From: SIG603 sp963621245
Lineage (GTDB): Bacteria; Bacillota; Clostridia; Oscillospirales; Acutalibacteraceae
NCBI GenBank assembly: GCA_963621245.1
Contig: CAVFCW010000001.1
Location: 186,001 to 250,000, forward strand
Length of the DNA: 64,000 nt
Direction of reading: 5' to 3'
The notes under the pieces are model-generated. The model was given only the letters and a program-made list of their open reading frames with translations. It did no database searches and was not told the origin of the DNA. Below, in pieces: positions 8,396-16,529 of this stretch. Both the position numbers and the translations under genes were made by a program. Within the stretch, counting starts at the first letter, position 1, and every line of letters starts with the position of its first letter.

Positions 8396-9333
8396 TATCC
8401 CTTAGCCTCCTTCTTTTTCTTCTCCTTACCGAAAGGTGTGGGAGAAACAAATCTCTCGATTAAAGGAACGAGGATATTCATGATAACGATTGAATAAGAA
8501 ACGCCCTCGGGAAGTGAACCGAACTGACGGATGAGCATGGTGAAAATTCCGCATCCTATCGCAAATACGATTCTGCCCTTGAAGTGAATGGGGCTTGTTG
8601 TGTAATCGGTTGCCATGAAGAAAGCACCGAGGAGAAGTCCGCCCGAGAGAAGATCTGTGAGGGGATCTCTTCCCAAAAGTGCCGAGAATACAACTGCTGT
8701 TGCGAGATATGTCACGGGGATGACGGGGCTTATTACCTTTCTTGCGATGAGGTAAAGTCCGCCGAGAATGATTGCGAGAGCACATGTCTCACCGAGGCAT
8801 CCGCCTGTTTTTCCGAGGAACATATCAAGATAAGACGGAAGAGCCTCACCTGTTCCCTCGTTGATTATGCCAAGCGGAGTAGCCGTTGTAACTGCGTCAA
8901 ACGGAGTTGTCCAAGCGGTCATCTTTGATGGGAAAGAGTTCATGAGGATAATTCTTGCCGTCAAAGCGGGGTTAACAAAGTTCTGACCGATTCCGCCGAA
9001 CATCTGCTTTACCACCACGATAGCGATAACGCCGCCGAATGCGGCAATAATCGGGCTGATTGAAACAGGAAGGTTAAGAGCGAGAAGAATTCCCGTGACA
9101 ATGCAGGATAAATCGCCGATTGTCTGGTTTCTCTTCATAACCTTTCTTGATACATATTCGCTTAAAATACATGAAGCGACGCATGTGAGAATGATTACCG
9201 CACTTTTAAAACCAAAGAGGATAACGGAAGCGATCATTGCCGGAGCAAGACCGATGATGACATCGAGCATAATGCTGCTTGTTGTCGATTTGCCGTTAAA
9301 ATGCGGAGATGAAGAAACTATAAGCTTTTCCAT
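8395..9333 (-). CDS. rnfD: Rnf electron transport complex subunit D
   Basis: A 312-residue polytopic membrane subunit of the NqrB/RnfD family, starting with SSSPHFNGKSTT, a typical RnfD opening. About eight to ten helices are visible. The flavin-attachment region reads DAVTTATPLG, where many homologues have SGATPL; the Thr that carries FMN is retained although the preceding Gly is replaced. RnfD is thought to be central to ion translocation. It is flanked on both sides by one-base overlaps with rnfC and rnfG. Confidence 0.96.
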   Translation of the reverse strand: MEKLIVSSSPHFNGKSTTSSIMLDVIIGLAPAMIASVILFGFKSAVIILTCVASCILSEYVSRKVMKRNQTIGDLSCIVTGILLALNLPVSISPIIAAFGGVIAIVVVKQMFGGIGQNFVNPALTARIILMNSFPSKMTAWTTPFDAVTTATPLGIINEGTGEALPSYLDMFLGKTGGCLGETCALAIILGGLYLIARKVISPVIPVTYLATAVVFSALLGRDPLTDLLSGGLLLGAFFMATDYTTSPIHFKGRIVFAIGCGIFTMLIRQFGSLPEGVSYSIVIMNILVPLIERFVSPTPFGKEKKKKEAKG

Positions 9334-10679
9334 TATTTCTTGGCACCCGCCTTTCTTACCTCTGACTTACCGAGTCTTATTGCCTGAACTATTCTTCTGC
9401 CTGCGGGACAGCTGAATGCACAGCATCCGCACTCCATACAGGTCATAATATCGAGCTGCTTTAACATCTCGACATCTTTTCTCTCGGAATACTTTTCAAG
9501 CTTGGTCGGAAGCAGATTCATTGGGCAAGCCGCAACGCATCTGCCGCAGCGAATGCACTCAGTCGGCTCGCGAAGCTTGGCTTCCTTCTCGTCAAAGCAA
9601 AGGATACCGTTGTTCTGCTTGAGAATAGGCATCTCGTCGTTTGTTACGGCAAAGCCCATCATAGGACCGCCCATGATGATCTTTCTCGGCTCGGACTTAT
9701 ATCCGCCCGTGAACTCGATGACATCCTTGATTGCTGTTCCGACAGGAACGATTACGTTCATCGGATTTTTGATTGCAGAACCGTCAACGGTGATTCTCTT
9801 CATAATAAGCGGAATACCGTTTCTTACGTAAGACGCAAGGAAAGATACAGAACCGATGTTCATAACGATAACGCCGACATCTGCGGGCAACTTACCGGCG
9901 GGAACCCTTCTTCCCGTGCAAGCCTCAATAAGGACCTTCTCAGCACCCTGCGGATAATTTGACTTAAGCTCAAGAATTCTTACTTCGTCCTCCGGGTCGT
10001 AAAGCGGGTTATCAGCCATCTCCTTGAGTTTTTCGATAGCATCGGGCTTGTTTCCTTCAATCGCAACAATACAGCGATGAATTCCGAGCAAGCTCTTTAC
10101 GAGGTAAATTCCCTCAAGAACATTTCTGCCGTTCTCAAGAGCCTCTCTGTGATCGCATGTGACGTACGGCTCGCACTCTGCACAGTTGATGATGAGAGTG
10201 TCGATGTTCTTGTCGGGGCCGACATTGAGCTTAACTGTTGCAGGGAAACCTGCGCCGCCCAAACCTACAAGGCCGCTGTCTCTTGCGATTTTTACGAGAT
10301 CCTCTCTTGTTTTTGGAGTCTCGGGAGGAGTGATAGACGGGTCAAGCTCCATAAGTCCGTCTGACTTAATTACAACTGCGTCCACCATCTGACCGCCTGT
10401 GAGCATAATCTGCTTAAGCTCTGAAACAGTACCGGAAATTGATGCGTGAACCGGAGCACTTACGAATGCGTCGCTGTCGCCTATTTTCTGTCCTCTGTAA
10501 ACGTGATCGCCCTTCTTGACGAGCGGCTTACAGGGAGCGCCTATATGCTGAGACATTGCAATTGTTACAAACTCGGGCGCAGGCATATTGACGGATTCCT
10601 TGGCACTTGTGTTCTTGTGGTGAGGAACATGAGCGCCGCCATGTGTTTTAAACGGTTTTGTCGGAAATGACAGTTCCAT
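9333..10679 (-). CDS. rnfC: Rnf electron transport complex subunit C (NADH-binding)
   Basis: A 448-residue peripheral subunit that exchanges electrons with NAD+/NADH. An N-terminal biotinyl-like RnfC domain (KTHGGAHVPHHK) is followed by the flavin/NADH region GLVGLGGAGFPATVK, a SLBB-type segment, and two C-terminal 4Fe-4S motifs, CIRCGRCVAACP and CMECGCCAFSCP. I chose the ATG at 10679 because AAAGGAG lies nine bases upstream; an in-frame GTG or ATG further out would precede that site. It is the first gene of rnfCDGEAB, preceded by a plausible promoter about 130 bases upstream. Confidence 0.96.
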   Translation of the reverse strand: MELSFPTKPFKTHGGAHVPHHKNTSAKESVNMPAPEFVTIAMSQHIGAPCKPLVKKGDHVYRGQKIGDSDAFVSAPVHASISGTVSELKQIMLTGGQMVDAVVIKSDGLMELDPSITPPETPKTREDLVKIARDSGLVGLGGAGFPATVKLNVGPDKNIDTLIINCAECEPYVTCDHREALENGRNVLEGIYLVKSLLGIHRCIVAIEGNKPDAIEKLKEMADNPLYDPEDEVRILELKSNYPQGAEKVLIEACTGRRVPAGKLPADVGVIVMNIGSVSFLASYVRNGIPLIMKRITVDGSAIKNPMNVIVPVGTAIKDVIEFTGGYKSEPRKIIMGGPMMGFAVTNDEMPILKQNNGILCFDEKEAKLREPTECIRCGRCVAACPMNLLPTKLEKYSERKDVEMLKQLDIMTCMECGCCAFSCPAGRRIVQAIRLGKSEVRKAGAKK

Positions 10680-10810
10680 TATTACCGTTCTCCTTTCTTT
10701 AAGGTTTTTCGCTGACATACACTTCCTCGAAAAATACCTATAAAATAATATACAGCACGATATAAAATATCGGTTAAATCAATATTTCATATCTATTTCA
10801 TATCTTTTAA

Positions 10811-10839
10811 AATATAACATTATTCGGCTTAAACTTCAA
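10811..10839 (-). promoter_or_regulatory. Predicted promoter of the rnf operon
   Basis: Minus strand TTGAAG (10839-10834), a 17-base spacer, and TATATT (10816-10811) with an upstream TG as in extended -10 promoters. The leader would be about 125 bases and includes a small CGATAT/ATATCG hairpin near 10758-10772. Confidence 0.55.
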
Positions 10840-11058
10840 TAGATTTATGCTTAAAAATACTGTATACAATCACATATTTTACACTTTTCTCACTCTTTTC
10901 TTTCACATCTCTGTGAGTTATTTTTTTCACAATTTTCGTTTCTTTTTTCTCTTTCGCAAAGTATTTTTTTCTGAATTTTTAAGTTTGAATTTTTGAAACA
11001 ATAAACTTGCATTTAAAGGCTTGTTTTTTAATCAAAACGCCTATTTTTGCACAAAAAC
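10840..11058. other. AT-rich intergenic spacer between divergent rnf and symporter units
   Basis: No coding region, RNA or clear repeat is visible here. The plus strand is strongly pyrimidine-rich between 10880 and 10985 (runs of TTTTTCT type). Confidence 0.6.
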
Positions 11059-11087
11059 TTGATTTGATATTTCTTTTGGTATACAAT
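11059..11087 (+). promoter_or_regulatory. Predicted promoter of the glycine riboswitch/symporter transcript
   Basis: TTGATT at 11059-11064, a 17-base spacer and TACAAT at 11082-11087, about 15-20 bases before the riboswitch begins. Confidence 0.65.
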
Positions 11088-11107
11088 ACTAAAAAAGTTA
11101 ATCAGCA

Positions 11108-11275
11108 GTATGAAGTACTCGGGAGAAAGCTTAGCTTACCGAAGGAGTAACACTCTCAGGTCTTGAATTTCAGGAAAACCGGGTATGGACGCAATTCTGG
11201 AGAATCCCGCTCACGGGTGCCGAAGGTGCAACGGTTTTTACCTAAATCTCTCAGGCAAAAGGACAGAAAACAAAA
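11108..11275 (+). promoter_or_regulatory. Tandem glycine riboswitch
   Basis: Two glycine aptamers in series. Aptamer 1 contains CGGGAGA (11120), CCGAAGGAGTAA (11139) and CTCTCAGG (11153-11160). Aptamer 2 contains CTGGAGA (11197), GGTGCCGAAGGTGCAACGG (11216-11234) and CTCTCAGGCAAAAGGACAGA (11249-11268). These are the consensus core segments of the glycine-binding RNA. The next gene is an alanine/glycine:cation symporter, so it most likely adjusts uptake to glycine. I see no U-tract terminator between aptamer 2 and the gene, which suggests translational rather than termination control. Confidence 0.95.
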
Positions 11276-11350
11276 ATTAAATCAAGTTGGTTTGTGTTCC
11301 CTTGCGTGTTAAAGCTTAATTGCCGTCTTATACTGCTTTCAGGAGGAAAG

Positions 11351-12844
11351 ATGACAGAAGCAATCACAAACATCAACAATGCGGTCAACGGCGTTGTGTG
11401 GGGCTGGCCCGCAATCATACTTTTGGGATTTGTCGGAGTTTTAATGACAATCCTGACAAAGTTCTTCCAGGTTACCCATTTCGGTCACTGGATGAAAAAG
11501 ACTATCGGCGCAATTTTCGCCGACAGACATGTGACAAAGCACACCAGCGATAAATCCATCTCTCAGTTTCAGTCGCTCTGCACGGCATTGGCTGCAACGG
11601 TCGGCACGGGAAACATTGTCGGCGTTGCGGGTGCAATCGCAATAGGCGGCCCCGGCTCTATATTCTGGATGTGGATAATCGCATTCTTCGGAATGATGAC
11701 CAACTACTCCGAAAACGTTCTCGGAATACTTTACAGAAGAAAAAACTCCAAGGGCGAATGGGCAGGCGGAGCAATGTATTACCTTAAGGACGGTCTCGGC
11801 TCAAAGAAGCACTGCAAGTACATCGGTCTTGTTTTGGCTACACTGTTCTCTATATTCTGCCTTATCGCATCATTCGGAATCGGCAATCTCGCTCAGATTC
11901 AGTCCATTGTTTCAAATGTTAAGACAGCATTCAAAATTCCTCCTTTTGTAACGGGAATTTTCCTCTTCCTCTTGGTCGGAATTGTCGTTATCGGTGGACT
12001 TAAGAGAGTTGCCGCCGTAACAGAAAAGCTTGTGCCTTTCATGGTTATTTGCTATTTCCTCGGCACAATGATTATTATTGTTACTCACTTCTACAATATT
12101 CCCGCCGCCTTTGTTTCAATCTTCAAGGGTGCATTCTCCATGCAGAGCGCCGCAGGCGGAATAGTCGGTTCGGGCATTGCTCTTGCTATGAAAATGGGCT
12201 TTAAGCGAGGCGTTTTCTCGAACGAGGCCGGTCTCGGTTCATCGGTTATGGTTCACTCAAGCTCAAACGTAAGAGAGCCCGTGCGTCAGGGAATGTGGGG
12301 AATTTTCGAGGTTTTCGCCGACACAATCGTTGTTTGCTCGCTCACGGCTTTAACTATACTCACATCGGGTGCAATCAATCTCGATACGGGAAAAATGACC
12401 GATGCCGCTGCGGCTATCGGTTCCGACTCACTTATGAACTACGTTTTCGCTCAGACATTCGGAAAAGTCGGTTCTTGGTTCATAGCTTTCGCAATTTTAC
12501 TCTTTGCATTCTCGACCGTTCTCGGCTGGAGCCACTACGGTTCAACAGCATTTGAGTACCTTTTCGGCACAAAAGCCGTCAAGGTGTATAAAGTGATATT
12601 CACCGTACTTGTAATCATATCCTCGGTTTGCTCGTCTCAGCTTGCGTGGGATCTTTCCGATACCTTCAACGGACTTATGATGCTTCCGAACCTCATCGGT
12701 CTTGTGGTACTCTCCCCCGTAGTCAGACGCTGCACAAAGAACTATGTAGACCGCCACATGCGCGGAAAAGACGTTAAGCCTATGCTCTCGATGATTCCGG
12801 AAATCGAAGAGGAGCAGATGAAAGGCTTTGATCCTGATGAATAA
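11351..12844 (+). CDS. Alanine/glycine:cation symporter (AGCS family)
   Basis: A 497-residue transporter with about 11 membrane helices. It shows the AGCS signature GTGNIVGVAGAIAIGGPGSIFWMW in two parts near residues 82-105, the segment WAGGAMYYL, and GFKRGVFSNEAGLGSS in the middle. AGCS proteins import alanine or glycine with Na+ or H+. Placement behind a tandem glycine riboswitch favours glycine as a relevant substrate. The ATG at 11351 is preceded by an excellent AGGAGG; the upstream in-frame start at 11294 has none. The ribosome site itself sits in a short CTTTC/GAAAG hairpin. A terminator follows. Confidence 0.93.
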   Translation: MTEAITNINNAVNGVVWGWPAIILLGFVGVLMTILTKFFQVTHFGHWMKKTIGAIFADRHVTKHTSDKSISQFQSLCTALAATVGTGNIVGVAGAIAIGGPGSIFWMWIIAFFGMMTNYSENVLGILYRRKNSKGEWAGGAMYYLKDGLGSKKHCKYIGLVLATLFSIFCLIASFGIGNLAQIQSIVSNVKTAFKIPPFVTGIFLFLLVGIVVIGGLKRVAAVTEKLVPFMVICYFLGTMIIIVTHFYNIPAAFVSIFKGAFSMQSAAGGIVGSGIALAMKMGFKRGVFSNEAGLGSSVMVHSSSNVREPVRQGMWGIFEVFADTIVVCSLTALTILTSGAINLDTGKMTDAAAAIGSDSLMNYVFAQTFGKVGSWFIAFAILLFAFSTVLGWSHYGSTAFEYLFGTKAVKVYKVIFTVLVIISSVCSSQLAWDLSDTFNGLMMLPNLIGLVVLSPVVRRCTKNYVDRHMRGKDVKPMLSMIPEIEEEQMKGFDPDE

Positions 12845-12883
12845 GACTCAGCTTTCGGGCTGATTGTAAATAAATACACTGAC

Positions 12884-12920
12884 AAAAAATCTGCGACTGT
12901 TTTTCAGCCGCAGATTTTTT
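12884..12920. terminator. Bidirectional intrinsic terminator
   Basis: AAAAAATCTGCG pairs with CGCAGATTTTTT around a 13-base loop. It ends the symporter transcript and, read from the other side, the apbE transcript. A smaller TCAGC/GCTGA hairpin precedes it at 12848. Confidence 0.88.
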
Positions 12921-12932
12921 TCAACTTTTCAT

Positions 12933-13955
12933 TCAGTTTTGTTGATAGTCAAGCCCATCTGATACCTTAACGCTGTCATCGTTATAAACAAAAACGGCTT
13001 TTGCATCGTATTTTTGAAGCAAATCGAGACTGTCGTCATAGTCAAGCGAAAAACAAGCTGTGGCGAGAGCGTCACTTATAACGCCGTTGTCGCAAAACAC
13101 CGTCACGCTTGCCAAATCGTTCTCCACGGGATAACCTGTTTCGGTATCGAGAATGTGATGATATTCTTTACCGTCATACTCAAAGTTTTTAGCCGTTCCG
13201 GACGTTGAACAGAAACCCGATGTTATTTTTACTTTGCCGATTATTTTGTTAGAATCGGAATTTTCTATTCCAATCGTCCAAACGTGATCGTCCGTGCTGT
13301 AAACGCCTATACTTCCGCCAACCGACACCATCGCACGGTCTATATCAAGATCCTTGTACTCTGCAATGATTACATCACATGCTGCGCCGTATCCGACAGA
13401 ACCGAGATCGAGTGCATATCCCGATGATTTGAAACTGTACGAGGAATCGTCGGGGTTGTAACGAAGGGCGGAATAGTCCACTTTTTTAAGCGCATCGGCT
13501 ATTTTCTCGTCACTTGGCGGTTCGGTTGGAGAATTGTCAAAATTCCACAAATTGCTCAGCGGCAAAATGGTAATATCGAGAGCGCCTGCGCTTTCTTTGC
13601 AAACATCGAGCGCCTGATTAAGTATATTTTCGGTTGTGGCGCTTACCGACGTCCAGTCCTTTCCTGCATTTGCGTTGATTTTGTAGATGTCGCTGTCCTC
13701 GGTTCTCCAACTTATAAGCCCCTCGAGCTTCTCCACTGCCTTAGCACCGTTTTCCGTAGCGGTTTCACAGTCGTTTCCGTAAACCGTCTGCTCTGCTGCC
13801 GTGCTCATAGTGTAAGTTACTGTTTCGGATTTTTGCTCGGTGTTCGATTTTGCGTAAATCACTGCAAAAATAAATGCGAACAACAGAATCAAAACAGCCG
13901 CCGCAATAAAATGAAGTTTTCTTTTTTGTTTGTTATGTTTAAATTCAAATTTCAT
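12933..13955 (-). CDS. apbE: FAD:protein FMN transferase (ApbE)
   Basis: A 340-residue protein with a basic N-terminus and one membrane helix (about 15-35); the rest is an extracytoplasmic ApbE domain. Conserved features are the early SAEQTVYG-like strand, VSVGGSIGVY, the CSTSGTAKNF segment, HHILDTETGYPVE near 280 and the C-terminal DALATACFSL. ApbE uses FAD to attach FMN covalently to Thr in exported flavoproteins; RnfG and RnfD encoded nearby are the natural substrates. The gene has no clear Shine-Dalgarno sequence, and a -10 element lies only seven bases before the ATG. Usual family length. Confidence 0.93.
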   Translation of the reverse strand: MKFEFKHNKQKRKLHFIAAAVLILLFAFIFAVIYAKSNTEQKSETVTYTMSTAAEQTVYGNDCETATENGAKAVEKLEGLISWRTEDSDIYKINANAGKDWTSVSATTENILNQALDVCKESAGALDITILPLSNLWNFDNSPTEPPSDEKIADALKKVDYSALRYNPDDSSYSFKSSGYALDLGSVGYGAACDVIIAEYKDLDIDRAMVSVGGSIGVYSTDDHVWTIGIENSDSNKIIGKVKITSGFCSTSGTAKNFEYDGKEYHHILDTETGYPVENDLASVTVFCDNGVISDALATACFSLDYDDSLDLLQKYDAKAVFVYNDDSVKVSDGLDYQQN

Positions 13956-13962
13956 AACAAAA

Positions 13963-13991
13963 ATAATACGGTAAAATTATGAACAATTCCA
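13963..13991 (-). promoter_or_regulatory. Possible promoter of apbE giving a leaderless mRNA
   Basis: Minus strand TGGAAT (13991-13986, weak), a 17-base spacer and TATTAT (13968-13963). Initiation seven bases past the -10 would fall on the ATG itself. Confidence 0.35.
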
Positions 13992-14024
13992 CCGTTAATT
14001 TTATTTTTTCCTAAAAAAGGAAAG

Positions 14025-14050
14025 GGGACCGAAAACAAAGTTCCCGGCCC
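14025..14050 (-). terminator. Terminator of the cytidylate-kinase-like gene
   Basis: On the minus strand GGGCCG pairs with CGGTCC, followed by CCTTTCCTTTTTT. The stem is short and contains a G-U pair. Confidence 0.6.
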
Positions 14051-14096
14051 TAAAAAGAAAGAAAGAAGTAGGTATAATCTTAATTAATATTTCCTA

Positions 14097-14711
14097 TCAT
14101 CCGAGGTGATTTATAGCCTCGATGATTACGTCGACTGCCTCATCTACAGAGAAGACGCCTGTATCGATAGTAAGATTGTAGTTATTCAAATCGTCCCATC
14201 TCTTGTTCGAGTAGAAGTTATAGTAGTTAGCTCTCTGCTTATCCTTTTTTGTGATAAAGTCAAGAGACTTCTTCTCGGTTGTCTGTCCCGTCTCAACAGC
14301 CCACTTTGCTCTCTGCTCTGCAGGAGCGTGAATGAAAACTCTGAAAACATTCGGATTGTCACGAAGAATGTAACTTCCGCAGCGACCGATGATTACGCAC
14401 GGTCCCTCTTCTGCTGCCTTTTTGATTATATCCGTCTGCAATATAAAGAGCTTGTCATTAATCGGCATATCGTTCATTCCGGTAAAATGTGTACCGAACG
14501 GATAATTACCCATAACCATGGAATAAAGAAGTGAGTTTCCGGCTTTTTCATCTGCCTGATTGCAAATCTCCTCGCTTAAGCCACTCTGCTTTGCAGCCAT
14601 TGCAATAAGCTCTTTGTCGTAATATTTTACACCGAGCTTCTCGGCAAGCTTGATTCCAACGTTGTGTCCGTGGCTTCCAAACTGTCTGGCAATAGTAATA
14701 ACAGGTAACAT
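14097..14711 (-). CDS. Cytidylate kinase-like protein (AAA/P-loop, Cmk2 type)
   Basis: A 204-residue P-loop protein of the cytidylate kinase-like family (Pfam Cytidylate_kin2). It opens with PVITIARQFGSHGHNVG, the altered Walker A region of this family, then KYYDKELI, and includes CVIIGRCGSYIL in the core and RVFIHAPAEQRAKW. These proteins are common in Clostridia and their substrate is not established; nucleotide monophosphate phosphorylation is the inference. I chose ATG 14711 because GAGG lies seven bases ahead; a GTG six bases further out overlaps the ribosome site. Confidence 0.85.
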   Translation of the reverse strand: MLPVITIARQFGSHGHNVGIKLAEKLGVKYYDKELIAMAAKQSGLSEEICNQADEKAGNSLLYSMVMGNYPFGTHFTGMNDMPINDKLFILQTDIIKKAAEEGPCVIIGRCGSYILRDNPNVFRVFIHAPAEQRAKWAVETGQTTEKKSLDFITKKDKQRANYYNFYSNKRWDDLNNYNLTIDTGVFSVDEAVDVIIEAINHLG

Positions 14712-14839
14712 AAACACACCTCATTTCACGCCGCCGTGTGCGGCTTTTGCGGATCACTTTCAAATACGAAGCTAAACTTGTTTTACAAGTTTCGAACAAG
14801 TTCCAAAGGTCTTACAACTCATTCTTAACTTCTGTCTTT

Positions 14840-14868
14840 ATCTTAGTGCAACTTTTTCAAAAAGTCAA
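14840..14868 (-). promoter_or_regulatory. Predicted promoter of the cytidylate-kinase-like gene
   Basis: Minus strand TTGACT (14868-14863), 17-base spacer, TAAGAT (14845-14840). The leader of about 120 bases contains a perfect 8-bp hairpin at 14774-14792 (AAACTTGT/ACAAGTTT). Confidence 0.65.
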
Positions 14869-15235
14869 TAGTTTTATCAAAATTTTGTTATGTTTTTGTA
14901 AGATTTTGTTGAAAATGACACGAGTCAAAATTTTTGGGTGCCGAAGTACAATTTTCCTTGTGCGAAAGCACCATAATATTTTATCACTTTAAATTTAAAA
15001 TGCAAGTCTTATTTGATAAAATTGTTTTACCCCAAAACCATATAAGCTATGTAACTTTTCCGCTAAACTGCTATTTCTTAATAATATGTATCCAAAATTG
15101 CAATTTTCCCTTGCATTATCTCTATCTTTGTAATAAAATGGGTATGTGAAAAACCTGTCATTCTTTTTGGGGCAGATAAATTCATATAATAGGTTTTACT
15201 AAATATCAAATAATAAAAAAGGAGTGTGCATAACA
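14869..15235. other. AT-rich intergenic spacer upstream of pgk
   Basis: No gene is visible. A TATAAT at 15185-15190 lies 45 bases before the pgk start and may be its -10 element, but no good -35 partner is present. Confidence 0.5.
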
Positions 15236-16444
15236 ATGGCTTTAAATAAAGTTACTGTTGATGACATCAATGTTAAGGGCAAAAAAGTTCTCGTTCGTGT
15301 AGATTTTAACGTTCCTATGAAGGACGGCGTTATCACTAACGACAACAGAATCGTTGCTGCATTGCCTACAATCAAGAAGCTTGTCGCTGACGGCGGAAAG
15401 GTTATTCTCTGCTCTCACCTCGGCAAGCCGAAGAACGGCCCGGAGGCTAAGTTCTCACTCGCACCTTGCGCAGTAAGACTTTCTGAGCTCCTCGGTCAGC
15501 CCGTTGTTTTTGCTGATGACGACACAGTTGTCGGTGAGAACGCAAAGGCAGCAGTCGCAGCTATGAAGGACGGCGATGTTGTTCTTCTTCAGAACACAAG
15601 ATTCAGAAAAGAAGAGACAAAGAACCTCGAGCCTTTCTCAAGCGAGCTTGCTTCTCTTGCTGATGTTTTTGTTATGGACGCTTTCGGTTCCGCTCACAGA
15701 GCACACTGCTCAACAGCCGGTGTAACAGACCACATCAAGGAGACTGCAGTCGGTTACCTTATGCAGAAGGAAATCAACTTCCTCGGCAACGCAGTTGAAG
15801 AGCCTGTAAGACCCTTCGTTGCTATCCTCGGCGGCGCAAAGGTTGCAGATAAGCTCAATGTTATCAACAACCTCCTCGAGAAGTGCGACACTCTTATCAT
15901 CGGCGGCGGAATGGCATATACATTCATCAAGGCTCAGGGCGGCACAGTCGGTAAGAGCCTTGTTGACGACACAAAGATTGAGTACTGCGCAGAGATGATC
16001 AAGAAGGCTAAGGATATGGGCAAAACCCTTCTCCTCCCTGTTGATACAGTAGCAGCTAAGGACTTCCCGGATCCTATCGACGGACCTATCGAGACAACGG
16101 TTGTTCCCACAATGTCTATTCCTGATGATATGGAAGGTCTTGATATCGGACCTGAGACTCAGAAGGCATACGCAGAGGCTGTTAAGTCCGCTAAGACAGT
16201 AGTTTGGAACGGACCTATGGGCGTTTTCGAGAACCCAACTCTCGCTGCCGGCACAATCGCAGTTGCTCAGGCTCTTGCAGACACAGACGCTACAACAATC
16301 ATCGGCGGCGGCGACTCCGCAGCAGCTGTTATGCAGCTCGGCTTTGCCGATAAGATGTCTCATATCTCAACAGGTGGCGGCGCTTCTCTCGAGTATCTCG
16401 AGGGCAAGGTTCTCCCGGGTGTTGCAGTTATCGCTGACAAGTAA
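15236..16444 (+). CDS. pgk: Phosphoglycerate kinase
   Basis: A 402-residue cytosolic glycolytic enzyme that makes ATP from 1,3-bisphosphoglycerate and ADP. Family motifs are clear: KVLVRVDFNVPMKDG near 18-32, SHLGKPK, FVMDAFGSAHRAH, the hinge region ILGGAKVADKL, and the C-terminal GGGDSAAAV nucleotide-binding loop. I chose ATG 15236 with GGAG nine bases upstream; a GTG at 15224 is inside the ribosome site. It begins a glycolytic series pgk-tpiA-gpmI, each gene followed by its own hairpin. Confidence 0.98.
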   Translation: MALNKVTVDDINVKGKKVLVRVDFNVPMKDGVITNDNRIVAALPTIKKLVADGGKVILCSHLGKPKNGPEAKFSLAPCAVRLSELLGQPVVFADDDTVVGENAKAAVAAMKDGDVVLLQNTRFRKEETKNLEPFSSELASLADVFVMDAFGSAHRAHCSTAGVTDHIKETAVGYLMQKEINFLGNAVEEPVRPFVAILGGAKVADKLNVINNLLEKCDTLIIGGGMAYTFIKAQGGTVGKSLVDDTKIEYCAEMIKKAKDMGKTLLLPVDTVAAKDFPDPIDGPIETTVVPTMSIPDDMEGLDIGPETQKAYAEAVKSAKTVVWNGPMGVFENPTLAAGTIAVAQALADTDATTIIGGGDSAAAVMQLGFADKMSHISTGGGASLEYLEGKVLPGVAVIADK

Positions 16445-16459
16445 TTTTTGCTAAAATAC

Positions 16460-16490
16460 GGGGCAGGCTGATTGCGGTTTGCCCCTTTTT
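16460..16490 (+). terminator. Intercistronic hairpin with T-run after pgk
   Basis: GGGGCA pairs with TGCCCC at the base of a 26-base element followed by TTTTT. It lies between pgk and tpiA, 40 bases before the tpiA start, and could terminate partially or stabilise the pgk message 3' end. Confidence 0.65.
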
Positions 16491-16529
16491 AGTCTTGATA
16501 CATATTTAAATTTGAAAGGATTTTTTCTT

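Noticed and set aside
10858..10875. TGTATACAAT near 10861 as a second site for the GTATAC operator
   Set aside because: It contains a single TTGTATACA core but lacks the extended 11-bp arms seen at 49827, and it lies about 180 bases from either gene start.
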